A stretch of DNA of 6,305 bases. Source: Mailhella sp. (GTDB lineage Bacteria; Desulfobacterota; Desulfovibrionia; Desulfovibrionales; Desulfovibrionaceae). The notes beneath the pieces were generated by a model. It did not search any database, was not told the origin of the DNA, and saw only the letters and a list, made by a program, of their open reading frames with translations. The stretch is from positions 1-6,305 of the forward strand of contig JAGAZG010000117.1 in NCBI GenBank assembly GCA_017940105.1, written 5' to 3'. The position numbers and the translations under genes are program-made. Below are positions 1 to 6,191 of this stretch, in pieces; position 1 is the first letter of the stretch, and each line of letters starts with the position of its first letter.

Positions 1-57
1 AACGCTGAAGTCTGCGCCGTGCATGGCCAGCAGGCGTACGGCGCAGACTTCAGCGTT
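1..57. repeat. Perfect 20-bp inverted repeat at the window edge
   Basis: Bases 1-20 are the exact reverse complement of bases 38-57, with 17 bases between them. A G-T and a C-G pair (21/37 and 22/36) can extend the stem to 22 bp with a 13-base loop. There is no T-run after it on the plus strand, so it is not a textbook plus-strand terminator. The minus-strand flank lies outside the window. The repeat begins exactly at base 1, so its true length is unknown. It could be a terminator for a gene to the left, a foldback site, or an assembly artefact at a contig end. Confidence 0.8.
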
Positions 58-216
58 GAGATCAAATACAATAATGGTAACATGGTTTCGTTGAAAGAAC
101 TTGTCGAACTGCAGTCGGAACCGTGGGAGAGTTCAAACGATATGAACCTGCATCAACGAACTTGTCCGGCAATGGCAAATCGCAAGCATCTCTTGCATAA
201 GAAGGAAGCATTATGA
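1..216 (+). CDS. Possible C-terminal fragment of an upstream gene
   Basis: The plus frame starting at base 1 is open to a TGA at 214-216, giving about 71 residues with no required start inside the window. The stop overlaps the ATG of the next gene as ATGA, a common arrangement for translationally coupled genes. Third-position GC is high in roughly the first 43 codons, as in real genes here, but falls in the last 28. The first 19 codons lie within the inverted repeat. I recognise no domain. The opposite strand is also open from about base 132 to base 1 and reads plausibly, so the coding strand is uncertain and the whole stretch may be intergenic. Confidence 0.25.
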   Translation, partial: NAEVCAVHGQQAYGADFSVEIKYNNGNMVSLKELVELQSEPWESSNDMNLHQRTCPAMANRKHLLHKKEAL

Positions 217-1067
217 AGAACGATCTGTGCCTGGCCATGGCGGTTGCCGCCCTGCTTTGCATGGCTCCTGCGGCAAACGCCGCAGTGTATGAAGTGAACG
301 CCACTGGCAAAGACGCGGCTGCTGCCGAAGGCATCAGCCGGGCAAATGCCCTGCGCCAATGCCTGAACACCATGATATCGCCCGAAGATGCAAAAAAATA
401 CGCCATGGAACTGCGTCCGCTGTTCCGCAAGGCCGGAGAGCTGACGAGCATTGATGTGCTGGAAAGTTCGCCAAAGGGCAAGCTCACCGCCATACGGGCT
501 AATGTCACCGTGGATGAGAAGGCACTGCGCAAAGAGCTTATGGCTATCCCCGCCATTGCCGGCAGCATAAAAGAAGTTGCTGCCGAAACCGCTGACCAGG
601 CAGAGGCGAACCACAATGGCTCAGAAACCTCTGCGCAACCGCAAAAAAACGAAAATGAGCCTCAGCATGCGAAAACAGAAGACACTCCGGCACCTCAGGC
701 CATTGACAATGGCAATAACGACATTCCCTGGGGCAGCTTTTACGGCGTGGAACTGCCGCCGCCAGACGGTCGCAGCGCGGTATGCGAACGGACGGCCAAG
801 GAAGATTCCACAACCGTGCGCATTGACGGCCTGAGCTGGGAAGAATTTGTCCGCTACTGCAAAAAGCTTGAGCAGATGCCGGGCTGGAGAGTGAAAAACG
901 GTGAAAGCAGTTCGAACTTGCCTGCCGGGCCAAAAACGGACGACATAGTCTACTTTACGGGAGCGTACGGCAACCTGCCCCATATCAACCTGCGCTACAA
1001 CGGCGATGAATACGCAAAAAATGCCGGCGTGCCTAATTTTTCCATGTTTGTCTTTGAAAAGTGGTAA
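213..1067 (+). CDS. Exported two-domain protein of unknown function
   Basis: This 284-residue protein starts with a probable Sec signal peptide. The hydrophobic stretch covers residues 5-20 and is followed by an ANA-A cleavage site after residue 23. The only early cysteines are not in a lipobox, so a soluble periplasmic protein is more likely than a lipoprotein. Residues 26-118 have the rhythm of the FlgT N-terminal/LPP20-like fold: a strand, then an alanine-rich helix (SRANALRQCL, 42-51), then paired strands ending in RANVTVD (95-101). Residues 119-170 form a polar linker rich in E, Q, N and T. Residues 171-284 form a second region with WEEFVRYCKKLEQMPGW (209-225) and a strand-rich, aromatic end. 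An AGGA ribosome site six bases before the ATG supports the start. It converges on the transporter operon. The fold resemblance is by eye; the function is unknown. Confidence 0.85.
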   Translation: MKNDLCLAMAVAALLCMAPAANAAVYEVNATGKDAAAAEGISRANALRQCLNTMISPEDAKKYAMELRPLFRKAGELTSIDVLESSPKGKLTAIRANVTVDEKALRKELMAIPAIAGSIKEVAAETADQAEANHNGSETSAQPQKNENEPQHAKTEDTPAPQAIDNGNNDIPWGSFYGVELPPPDGRSAVCERTAKEDSTTVRIDGLSWEEFVRYCKKLEQMPGWRVKNGESSSNLPAGPKTDDIVYFTGAYGNLPHINLRYNGDEYAKNAGVPNFSMFVFEKW

Positions 1068-1120
1068 GCCTGGCCGGCAATGCCGCGCTGACCACCTTCG
1101 GTAAAGATTTCATAAACAAG

Positions 1121-1151
1121 AGGGCGACCGGTCCATATGACTGGTCGCCCT
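1121..1151. terminator. Bidirectional hairpin terminator between convergent genes
   Basis: Bases 1121-1132 and 1140-1151 form a 12-bp stem with one G-U pair around the 7-base loop CCATATG. It lies between the stop of the exported protein gene (1067) and the stop of the TAXI binding protein gene (1179), which point at each other. Both outer flanks are moderately T-rich in the reading direction: TTAAATGCTGTTTCTT on plus and CTTGTTTATG on minus. It could therefore end transcripts arriving from either side. Confidence 0.75.
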
Positions 1152-1178
1152 TAAATGCTGTTTCTTAATCAGCAGGTT

Positions 1179-2147
1179 TTACTTGCCACCGACCTTGACG
1201 CCCTTTTCGGCAAAGTACTTCACCGCGCCAGGATGGTAAGGGAAAGAACCGAACGAAGCGGCAAATTCAAGATTGAATTCCTTTGCCTTGGCGTGAGCGG
1301 ACTGCAGCGCAGGCAGATTGTCAAATGTGCCGTAAAGGAAATTGTAAATATCGGCCTCAGAGGCGTTGTTGTCTGCAATGATAAGGGCGCCGACCGCTAC
1401 GGTCTGTGCGTCGGAATCCATATTGTAGGTGGACTTGTCAACGACGTAACGGCTGTAGTACGGCGACTTGTCCAGCAGCATCTTGATGTGCTCATCATCA
1501 AGGGAAACAAGGTTGACCTTGCGCGACGTGGCGAGGGAAGTGACAGACGTGGTGGGGGCGCCAGCAACGATGAAGGCAGCGTCGATCTTTCCGTCAAGCA
1601 GGGCTTCGGAAGAATCGCCAAAGGACTGGTAGGTAGCCTTGATGTCCTTGTTGACGTCGAGGCCATAGGCCTCGAGCACGTCAACGGCGTTGAAATACAC
1701 GCCGGATCCGGCAGCGCCGACAGAAACAACCTTGCCCTTGAGGTCGGCAACGGTCTTAATCTTATCGTTGAGGGTCACGATCTGGACCTGTTCCATATAG
1801 AGATTGGCCACGGCGGAAAAAGCCGTGATCTTGCCGGTCTTTTCAAAAAGGCGCTTGCCGTTATAGGCATAGTCAGCAACGTCAGTCTGCGAAAAGCCGA
1901 GCTGGGCGTCGCCGGCCTCAATGGCCTCGATATTGGCCTTGGAGCCGCCCGAAGAGATGGCAACCACCTTCGTGCTGGTTTTGTCGCTGACAGATCCGGC
2001 AATGACGCCGCCGACCGCATAGTAGGTTCCCTGTTCTCCGCCGGTGGTGAACACCTGCTTTGTTCCGCCGGGCATGGGGCCGGCAGCATAGGCGGGTACA
2101 GAAAGAAGCAGGGATGCCGCAAGAGCAAGCCAGGTGAAATTCTTCAT
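1179..2147 (-). CDS. TAXI-family TRAP transporter substrate-binding protein
   Basis: This 322-residue periplasmic protein captures the solute and delivers it to the TRAP permease encoded just upstream. The signal peptide covers residues 1-21, with an AYA-A cleavage site. TAXI-family hallmarks follow in order: TTGGEQGTYYAVGG (34-47), the serine/glycine loop SSGGSKANIEAI (65-76) leading to GFSQTDVADYAY (84-95), VGAAGSGVYFNA (143-154), and the end motif PYHPGAVKYFAEKG (303-316). Length is normal for the family. The start has AGGAG six bases upstream. It is the last gene of the operon, followed by the terminator at 1121-1151, and may have its own promoter in the gap before it. TAXI proteins are associated with glutamate or other carboxylates in some systems, but the ligand cannot be read from this sequence. 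Confidence 0.95.
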   Translation of the reverse strand: MKNFTWLALAASLLLSVPAYAAGPMPGGTKQVFTTGGEQGTYYAVGGVIAGSVSDKTSTKVVAISSGGSKANIEAIEAGDAQLGFSQTDVADYAYNGKRLFEKTGKITAFSAVANLYMEQVQIVTLNDKIKTVADLKGKVVSVGAAGSGVYFNAVDVLEAYGLDVNKDIKATYQSFGDSSEALLDGKIDAAFIVAGAPTTSVTSLATSRKVNLVSLDDEHIKMLLDKSPYYSRYVVDKSTYNMDSDAQTVAVGALIIADNNASEADIYNFLYGTFDNLPALQSAHAKAKEFNLEFAASFGSFPYHPGAVKYFAEKGVKVGGK

Positions 2148-2272
2148 GAAAAGCTCCTATGAAGGTTTATATCCGCATGTTCATCCGTCACCATTGACGC
2201 CGGACACGCGGTTGGTTTTCATAACGGTGGCACAGCGCAGGGCCATGCGTGCCTCACCTTGTTCCGCAGCAG

Positions 2273-2301
2273 ATGCTACTCCACGCTTCTCCTTACGTCA
2301 A
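2273..2301 (-). promoter_or_regulatory. Candidate internal promoter for the TAXI binding protein
   Basis: On the minus strand, TTGACG (2296-2301) and TAGCAT (2273-2278) are separated by 17 bases, matching the sigma70 consensus at 5 of 6 and 4 of 6 positions. The -35 box begins only five bases after the permease stop codon. It would start a transcript near 2266, with a leader of about 120 nt before the binding protein. Extra expression of the binding protein relative to the membrane subunit would make biological sense. A weak stem (2229-2233 with 2249-2253) lies in that leader. The prediction is by eye. Confidence 0.35.
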
Positions 2302-2306
2302 AAGGC

Positions 2307-4289
2307 TTAGCGGGCGCCCACGGACTGTCTGCCGGCAGAAATCTTTTGATAAACGCAAACAGCGATAACTGCGGCAAACCCGGCAGCGTCAGAAGCAAGG
2401 CCGGGCAGCATCATGCTCAGGCCGCCAACGGCGAGAACAACGCGGAAAACAATGTTAATGGGCTTGCACAGATAACCATTGAGGGCTGACGCCACGCCAA
2501 AGATGCCCAGAAGCGAGGTTCCGCAGATAAGTGCCACTTCAAAAACGGAGTGGACATTTTCAAAAAGCATGCTGGGGTTGTAGGCAAAAATATAAGGCAC
2601 TATGAAGGCGGCTATGGCAAGGCGCGAAGCATTGAAAGCCGTTTTCATGGGCGTGGCCCTGGCAATGGCTGAGCCAGCATAGGCGGCAAGGGCCACAGGC
2701 GGCGTAATATCTGCCACAATGCCAAAATAAAAAACAAAGAAATGTGCGCAAATCTTGGGAAGGCCTATGGCTTCTGACATGAGTATCGGTGCACAGGTGG
2801 CGGCCATAATGCAGTAGTTGGCCGTTGTGGGCACGCCCATACCCAGCACAATGCAGCATACCATGGTGAGGCAGAGCGCGACGATGGTGTAGCCGCCAGA
2901 GAGGTTAACCACCATGGTGACAAGCTTGGAAGCCAGTCCGGTAGTAGTAATGCAGCCGGCGACAAGCCCGGCCATGGCGCAGGCCACAGCTACGGTGATG
3001 GTTCCCCTGCCACCGCTTTCAAGCGCTTCGAATATTTTGCGCAGGGTTATGCGGTCGTCAGCGTTGAAAAGTCCGACAATGATGGCAGCGCCAATGGAAA
3101 GCGTGGCAGAAAACTGCATGGTGAACATATTGGCCGAAACAAGGCCGACCAGTATCATCAGGGGAAGCAAAAGGTAGGTTTTGGGCAGCAGAGTCCTGAA
3201 GCGAGGCAGCTCTTCCCGGGGAATGCCCCGGAGACCAAGCTTTTTTGCCTCAAGATGCACGGCGATGTAAATGCCTGCAAAATAAAGCACCGCAGGCAGT
3301 ATTGCCTTGAGCGCAACTTCTGTATACGGCACGCCCATATATTCCGCCATGAGAAAAGCGGCGGCTCCCATGATGGGCGGCATGATCTGCCCGCCCGTTG
3401 AAGAGGCGGCCTCAACAGCGCCCGCAAACTCAGGCTTATAACCGGTGCGCTTCATCATGGGGATGGTAATGGACCCGGTGGTCACCGTGTTGCCGACGGA
3501 AGAGCCCGAAACCATTCCGCAGAGAGACGAAGAAATAACCGCCACCTTGGCTGGTCCGCCGGACGAAGACCCGGCAATGCAGTTGGCGAGATTGATGAAA
3601 AAGGCCGATATGCCTGTGCGCTCAAGAAACGCTCCAAAAATGATGAATACGATGATGTACTTGGCGCATACTTCAATGGGCGTGCTGCGTATGCCGCCGC
3701 CCATGCTGTAAAACAGGTCGTACACGACCTTGCCGAATCGTACGTTGGCAAAGGTGTAAACCAGCAGCGCTCCTACAACGCAAAGGATGGGAATGCCAAC
3801 GCAGCGGCGGCAAAGTTCCATGAGGCAGAGCACACCTATGACGGCTATGCCAACCATGAACAGGTAGCCCTGGTAGCGCGGATTGGTGACTCGCATGGAA
3901 AGCATGATGATTGACTGGGCGTTCCATGCAAAATAAAGGAACGGAGCCGCTCCGCCTATCATCAGGAGCACGTCATACCACGGCAGGCTGTTGGGCCGTT
4001 GCACTCCCTTGGTACGCGGATAGATGAGATAACCCAGGACGATAATCATGGCAATGAACACATTGAGCCGTATCTCGGGAAGCGCCGTGCTGAACAGCGT
4101 CACATAAATGCAGTACAGGGAAAAGAAAGCAGAAAAGCACTTGACGGCCAGCCCAGGACGTCCTTCCCATATGCGCATGTTGGAAGTTCGGTCATATTTT
4201 TTCATGACCTCTTCGACGTCCTGCGCATTAACGTGGTCATGGCCGGCGCTTTTATGCATCGTTTCTTTGTCTTCCGAGATATTTTTCAT
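2307..4289 (-). CDS. TRAP transporter permease, fused DctQ-DctM type (TAXI-TRAP)
   Basis: This 660-residue inner-membrane protein drives solute uptake using an ion gradient, together with the TAXI binding protein. About 45 residues of hydrophilic N-terminus precede many hydrophobic segments. The region from about 48 to 180 corresponds to the small DctQ-like part, and the rest to the large DctM part. Large-subunit hallmarks include GMVSGSSVGNTVTTGSITIP (258-277), STGGQIMPPIMGAAAF (297-312), LGMGVPTTANY (482-492) and FGIVADITPPVALAAYAG (522-539). Length is usual for fused TAXI-TRAP permeases, so no separate DctQ gene is expected. GGGAG five bases before the ATG supports the start; Met11 is a less likely alternative. 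It is the first gene of the operon, behind the promoter at 4431-4459 and a structured leader. The substrate is unknown. Confidence 0.95.
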   Translation of the reverse strand: MKNISEDKETMHKSAGHDHVNAQDVEEVMKKYDRTSNMRIWEGRPGLAVKCFSAFFSLYCIYVTLFSTALPEIRLNVFIAMIIVLGYLIYPRTKGVQRPNSLPWYDVLLMIGGAAPFLYFAWNAQSIIMLSMRVTNPRYQGYLFMVGIAVIGVLCLMELCRRCVGIPILCVVGALLVYTFANVRFGKVVYDLFYSMGGGIRSTPIEVCAKYIIVFIIFGAFLERTGISAFFINLANCIAGSSSGGPAKVAVISSSLCGMVSGSSVGNTVTTGSITIPMMKRTGYKPEFAGAVEAASSTGGQIMPPIMGAAAFLMAEYMGVPYTEVALKAILPAVLYFAGIYIAVHLEAKKLGLRGIPREELPRFRTLLPKTYLLLPLMILVGLVSANMFTMQFSATLSIGAAIIVGLFNADDRITLRKIFEALESGGRGTITVAVACAMAGLVAGCITTTGLASKLVTMVVNLSGGYTIVALCLTMVCCIVLGMGVPTTANYCIMAATCAPILMSEAIGLPKICAHFFVFYFGIVADITPPVALAAYAGSAIARATPMKTAFNASRLAIAAFIVPYIFAYNPSMLFENVHSVFEVALICGTSLLGIFGVASALNGYLCKPINIVFRVVLAVGGLSMMLPGLASDAAGFAAVIAVCVYQKISAGRQSVGAR

Positions 4290-4367
4290 TGTTTCTCCCG
4301 ACGGGTTATCTTACGCGGCCGGCGGAGGCCTGGATATATGGGTTACCTGCCTTTTATGATGGTCAAC
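4290..4367 (-). promoter_or_regulatory. 3' half of the TRAP operon leader, with possible ribosome-site masking
   Basis: This part of the leader follows the three-way junction and ends at the permease start. It holds a small stem (4317-4320 with 4327-4330, GGCC on both sides). A CTCC sequence (4324-4327) could pair with the GGAG of the permease ribosome site (4295-4298), and CCC-GTC-GGG lies directly over that site. Each pairing is short. They are compatible with translational control of the permease but do not prove it. No known riboswitch class is recognised. Confidence 0.25.
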
Positions 4368-4426
4368 GTTTACAGCGCCGTATCCGCCAGACAACAGCGC
4401 TGCACCGCTCTGCCACGGCGGCAAAC
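4368..4426 (-). promoter_or_regulatory. Structured 5' leader (three-way junction) of the TRAP operon
   Basis: Read on the minus strand, GTTT (4423-4426) can pair with AAAC (4368-4371) to close a junction with two arms. The first arm is CCGC with GCGG (4418-4421 and 4405-4408) around a 9-base loop. The second and stronger arm is 4373-4402: eight pairs between 4395-4402 and 4373-4380, a bulged U, four more pairs, and the loop UGGCG. The predicted transcription start (about 4424-4425) falls on the first bases of this fold, so the structure would sit at the extreme 5' end of the mRNA. No U-run follows, so it is not a terminator. It could be an mRNA stabiliser or a ligand- or protein-responsive element. 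Confidence 0.4.
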
Positions 4427-4430
4427 CTGC

Positions 4431-4459
4431 AGTATACGGTTTATCACAATCGATGTCTA
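4431..4459 (-). promoter_or_regulatory. Sigma70-type promoter of the TRAP permease-TAXI operon
   Basis: On the minus strand, TAGACA (4454-4459) and TATACT (4431-4436) are separated by exactly 17 bases; each box matches the consensus at 5 of 6 positions. It lies in the 203-bp gap between the smpB stop and the permease start, and would give a leader of about 135 nt. A TTGTGA half-site of the CRP/FNR type falls in the spacer, but the matching second half is absent, so no regulator is assigned. Confidence 0.65.
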
Positions 4460-4492
4460 TTCCGGAATTTAGGCCGGCGTCGTTGTCAGACG

Positions 4493-4942
4493 TCAGTTTC
4501 TGGCCAGTTCACGCTCTGTATCACGCGCCTCAGCCCGCCGCTTTAGCTCTTCACGCTGGTCATGGAGCTTGCGTCCCCTTGCAAGGGCAAGCTCAACTTT
4601 AATTCTGCCATGCTTGAAATACATTTTTAAGGGAACGACTGTAAGGCCCTTCTGCTCAATGCGGGCGGTCAGCATGCGGATTTCGCGGCTGTGCAGCAGC
4701 AGCTTTTTGTCTCGGTCTGGATCCTGCGCTGCGTATCCGCCGCGGTCATAAGGGGCTATGCGCATGCCAAGTACAAAGGCTTCGCCGCCGCGGCATTCCA
4801 CATAGCTGTCGCCAAAGCTTACCTGCCCTGCCCTCACGCTTTTCACTTCAGGACCGGTAAGTGCTATGCCGGCCTCAACAAATTCTAAAAATTCGTAATA
4901 TTGCCTGGCCTTGCGATTTTCAATGCGCGGGGTTTCAGCCAT
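4493..4942 (-). CDS. smpB: SsrA-binding protein SmpB
   Basis: This 149-residue cytoplasmic protein binds tmRNA and places it in stalled ribosomes for trans-translation, which tags unfinished proteins and releases the ribosome. Family signatures are clear: ENRKARQYYEF (8-18), GPEVKSVRAG (30-39), DSYV (45-48), APYDRGGY (63-70), DPDRDKKLLLHSREI (74-88), TVVPLKMYFKHGRIKVELAL (101-120) and GRKLHDQREELKRR (123-136). The basic C-terminal tail, which enters the mRNA path in known complexes, is present to the end. Length is normal. The ATG has GGAG eight bases upstream. It follows rsmI by 48 bp, probably in the same transcript. No tmRNA gene is visible in this window, and no clear terminator follows it. 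Confidence 0.97.
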   Translation of the reverse strand: MAETPRIENRKARQYYEFLEFVEAGIALTGPEVKSVRAGQVSFGDSYVECRGGEAFVLGMRIAPYDRGGYAAQDPDRDKKLLLHSREIRMLTARIEQKGLTVVPLKMYFKHGRIKVELALARGRKLHDQREELKRRAEARDTERELARN

Positions 4943-4956
4943 GTATGCAGCTCCAG

Positions 4957-4975
4957 GTCACAGCAGAACTGTAAC
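4957..4975 (-). promoter_or_regulatory. Small hairpin just before the smpB ribosome site
   Basis: Bases 4957-4963 and 4969-4975 form a 7-bp stem with one G-U pair and a 5-base loop. It ends two bases before the GGAG (4951-4954) of smpB. There is no T-run, so it is not a terminator for rsmI. It may affect ribosome access or RNA processing between rsmI and smpB, or be chance. Confidence 0.3.
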
Positions 4976-4990
4976 AATCATAAAGGTCTT

Positions 4991-5824
4991 TTATCTGGTG
5001 AGGATAGCGTAAATTTCGCCGGTCGTCCATCCGCATACGCGGGCCTGCACCCGCTTGGCCACGGCGCGCGGCGCACCGCCTAAAAGAGTTTCTTCGGTAA
5101 TGGCAGCCTCCACTTCTTCGCGGCAAGACCGTGAAGTCTGCTCGGGCGGTCCGATGACAACGGTGACTTCACCAAGGATACCGTCAAAATTAGGCAGTGA
5201 TTCTAGGCGAAATCGCAAAAATTCTTCATGCGTCTTTGTCAGTTCACGCGCAACGCATACTTCACGCGGGCCAAGCAGGGAAAAGGCTCCGCTCAGCGTT
5301 TCGGCAAGCCGATCCCTGCGTTCAAAAAACACCAGCGTGCATGACAACGATGCATAAGGGGCAAGCGTTTTTTCCTGTGCAGCTCTGCCCCTGGGCAAGA
5401 ATCCAAAAAAAACAAAGGGCTGTGGAGGAATGCCGCTGCCTGCAAGCGCAGCCACAGGAGCGCAGGGTCCAGGCACTACAGAAACGGTTATGCCTTCTGC
5501 ACGGCAGGCTCGCACCACAGCATAGCCAGGATCAGCAAGCACAGGCATGCCTGCATCAGAAATAAGCGCAATGTTCTTACCCTCTTTAAGGCAGGCAAGC
5601 ACAGAGGCGCACTTGTCTTTTTCGTTGTGGTCATGAAAGCTGACAAAACGGCGCACTGTCACGCCCCAGCGCGCGCAGGCAAGGCTTTCTCTCTTCGTGT
5701 CTTCGGCAAGAACGAGGTCGGCCTGTTCAAGGCATTGCCTGGCGCGCGGCGACAGATCACCAGGGTTGCCAAGCGGAGTGGCGACTACCCACAGAGTTCC
5801 CGGATTCACCGAATTCAATGACAT
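4991..5824 (-). CDS. rsmI: 16S rRNA (cytidine-1402-2'-O)-methyltransferase RsmI
   Basis: This 277-residue tetrapyrrole-methylase-fold enzyme uses S-adenosylmethionine to methylate the ribose of C1402 in 16S rRNA, in the decoding centre. Visible signatures are GTLWVVATPLGNPGDLSPRA (9-28), LAEDTKR (39-45), FHDHNEKDK (63-71), ALISDAGMPVLADPGYAVVR (86-105), VVPGPCAPVAAL (117-128), FFGFLPRG (139-146) and ARELTKTHEEF (192-202). The C-terminal helical tail (about 234-277) is also typical. The chosen ATG puts the first conserved motif at residue 9, as in the family, and has GGAG ten bases upstream; a GTG at residue 6 is an alternative. The frame stays open further upstream, but that part lies inside yraN. 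Even so, it overlaps the end of yraN by 68 bp. Confidence 0.95.
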   Translation of the reverse strand: MSLNSVNPGTLWVVATPLGNPGDLSPRARQCLEQADLVLAEDTKRESLACARWGVTVRRFVSFHDHNEKDKCASVLACLKEGKNIALISDAGMPVLADPGYAVVRACRAEGITVSVVPGPCAPVAALAGSGIPPQPFVFFGFLPRGRAAQEKTLAPYASLSCTLVFFERRDRLAETLSGAFSLLGPREVCVARELTKTHEEFLRFRLESLPNFDGILGEVTVVIGPPEQTSRSCREEVEAAITEETLLGGAPRAVAKRVQARVCGWTTGEIYAILTR

Positions 5825-6191
5825 TAAGCAACAGCTCCGTTTTGCATTGGCTGCCTTTAACCGTAACGCAGGCCAGATCAAAGCGGCAGGGACTGCCCCA
5901 TGCCTTATGCTCGTCAAGCCACAGCATGGCCGCTCGCTGAAGGCGTTTTCTCTTTTCAGCACCCAGAGCTTCAAAAGGGCGCTGAAGCCCGCCTGCGGCA
6001 CGGGTCTTCACTTCTACAAAAACAATGACTCCATGATCATCGGCGACAATATCCAGCTCAAGATGTCCGGACCGCCAATTTCGGTCGAGTATGCTCCAGC
6101 CGCAGCGCTCAATCATGGCCGCAGCGGCATCCTCACCCCTGCGCCCAGTTTCTGAAGACAAATGCAGAATTTTACCGCTCAAAAAAGCCAC
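5757..6191 (-). CDS. yraN: UPF0102 family protein YraN, predicted nuclease-like fold
   Basis: This protein of about 144 residues belongs to UPF0102, a conserved family with a PD-(D/E)XK-like core and no firmly known role. The pattern is visible: TGRRGEDAAAAMI (15-27), GWSILDRNWR (31-40), HLELDIVADD (43-52), VFVEVKTRAAGG (57-68), K80 and neighbours, and CRFDLACV (102-109). Putative active-site residues E45, D47, E60 and K62 are present, although the usual glycine before the ELD is leucine. The start is uncertain. GTG at 6189-6191 gives 144 residues and overlaps rnhB by 13 bp. TTG at 6180-6182 gives 141 residues, sits in a TTGA overlap with the rnhB stop and has a GGGGTGG-like ribosome site. 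The last 20 or so residues overlap rsmI and look family-external. Confidence 0.88.
   Translation of the reverse strand: MAFLSGKILHLSSETGRRGEDAAAAMIERCGWSILDRNWRSGHLELDIVADDHGVIVFVEVKTRAAGGLQRPFEALGAEKRKRLQRAAMLWLDEHKAWGSPCRFDLACVTVKGSQCKTELLLNVIEFGESGNSVGSRHSAWQPW

Noticed and set aside
62..616. 184-residue minus-strand ORF opposite the exported protein gene
   Set aside because: It has no recognisable domain, runs antisense to a gene with a good ribosome site and signal peptide, and has composition typical of a shadow frame.
1155..2162. 335-residue plus-strand ORF opposite the TAXI gene
   Set aside because: It is the antisense of a gene with a clear signal peptide and family motifs. Long antisense frames are expected in GC-rich coding DNA.
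4368..4430. tRNA-like 5' half in the TRAP leader (GTGGCAGAGCGGTGCAGC resembles a D-arm)
   Set aside because: There is no TΨC-type GTTCGA sequence, no matching acceptor 3' strand and no proper anticodon arm downstream. The stretch folds better as the leader junction.
4437..4453. CRP/FNR/HcpR-type operator in the promoter spacer
   Set aside because: Only one TTGTGA half-site is present; the TCACAA half at the right distance is absent.
4455..4492. Terminator after smpB
   Set aside because: Only a 4-bp CCGG self-complementary pair is visible, with no T-run.
5531..5566. SDAGMP instead of SDAGTP in RsmI
   Set aside because: Methionine at this position occurs in other family members as I recall them, and the surrounding motif is intact, so it is not treated as a defect.
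5825..6001. N-terminal extension of RsmI by 59 residues
   Set aside because: The frame is open, but the extension lies wholly inside yraN, shows no RsmI-family sequence, and would put the first conserved motif at about residue 68 instead of 9.
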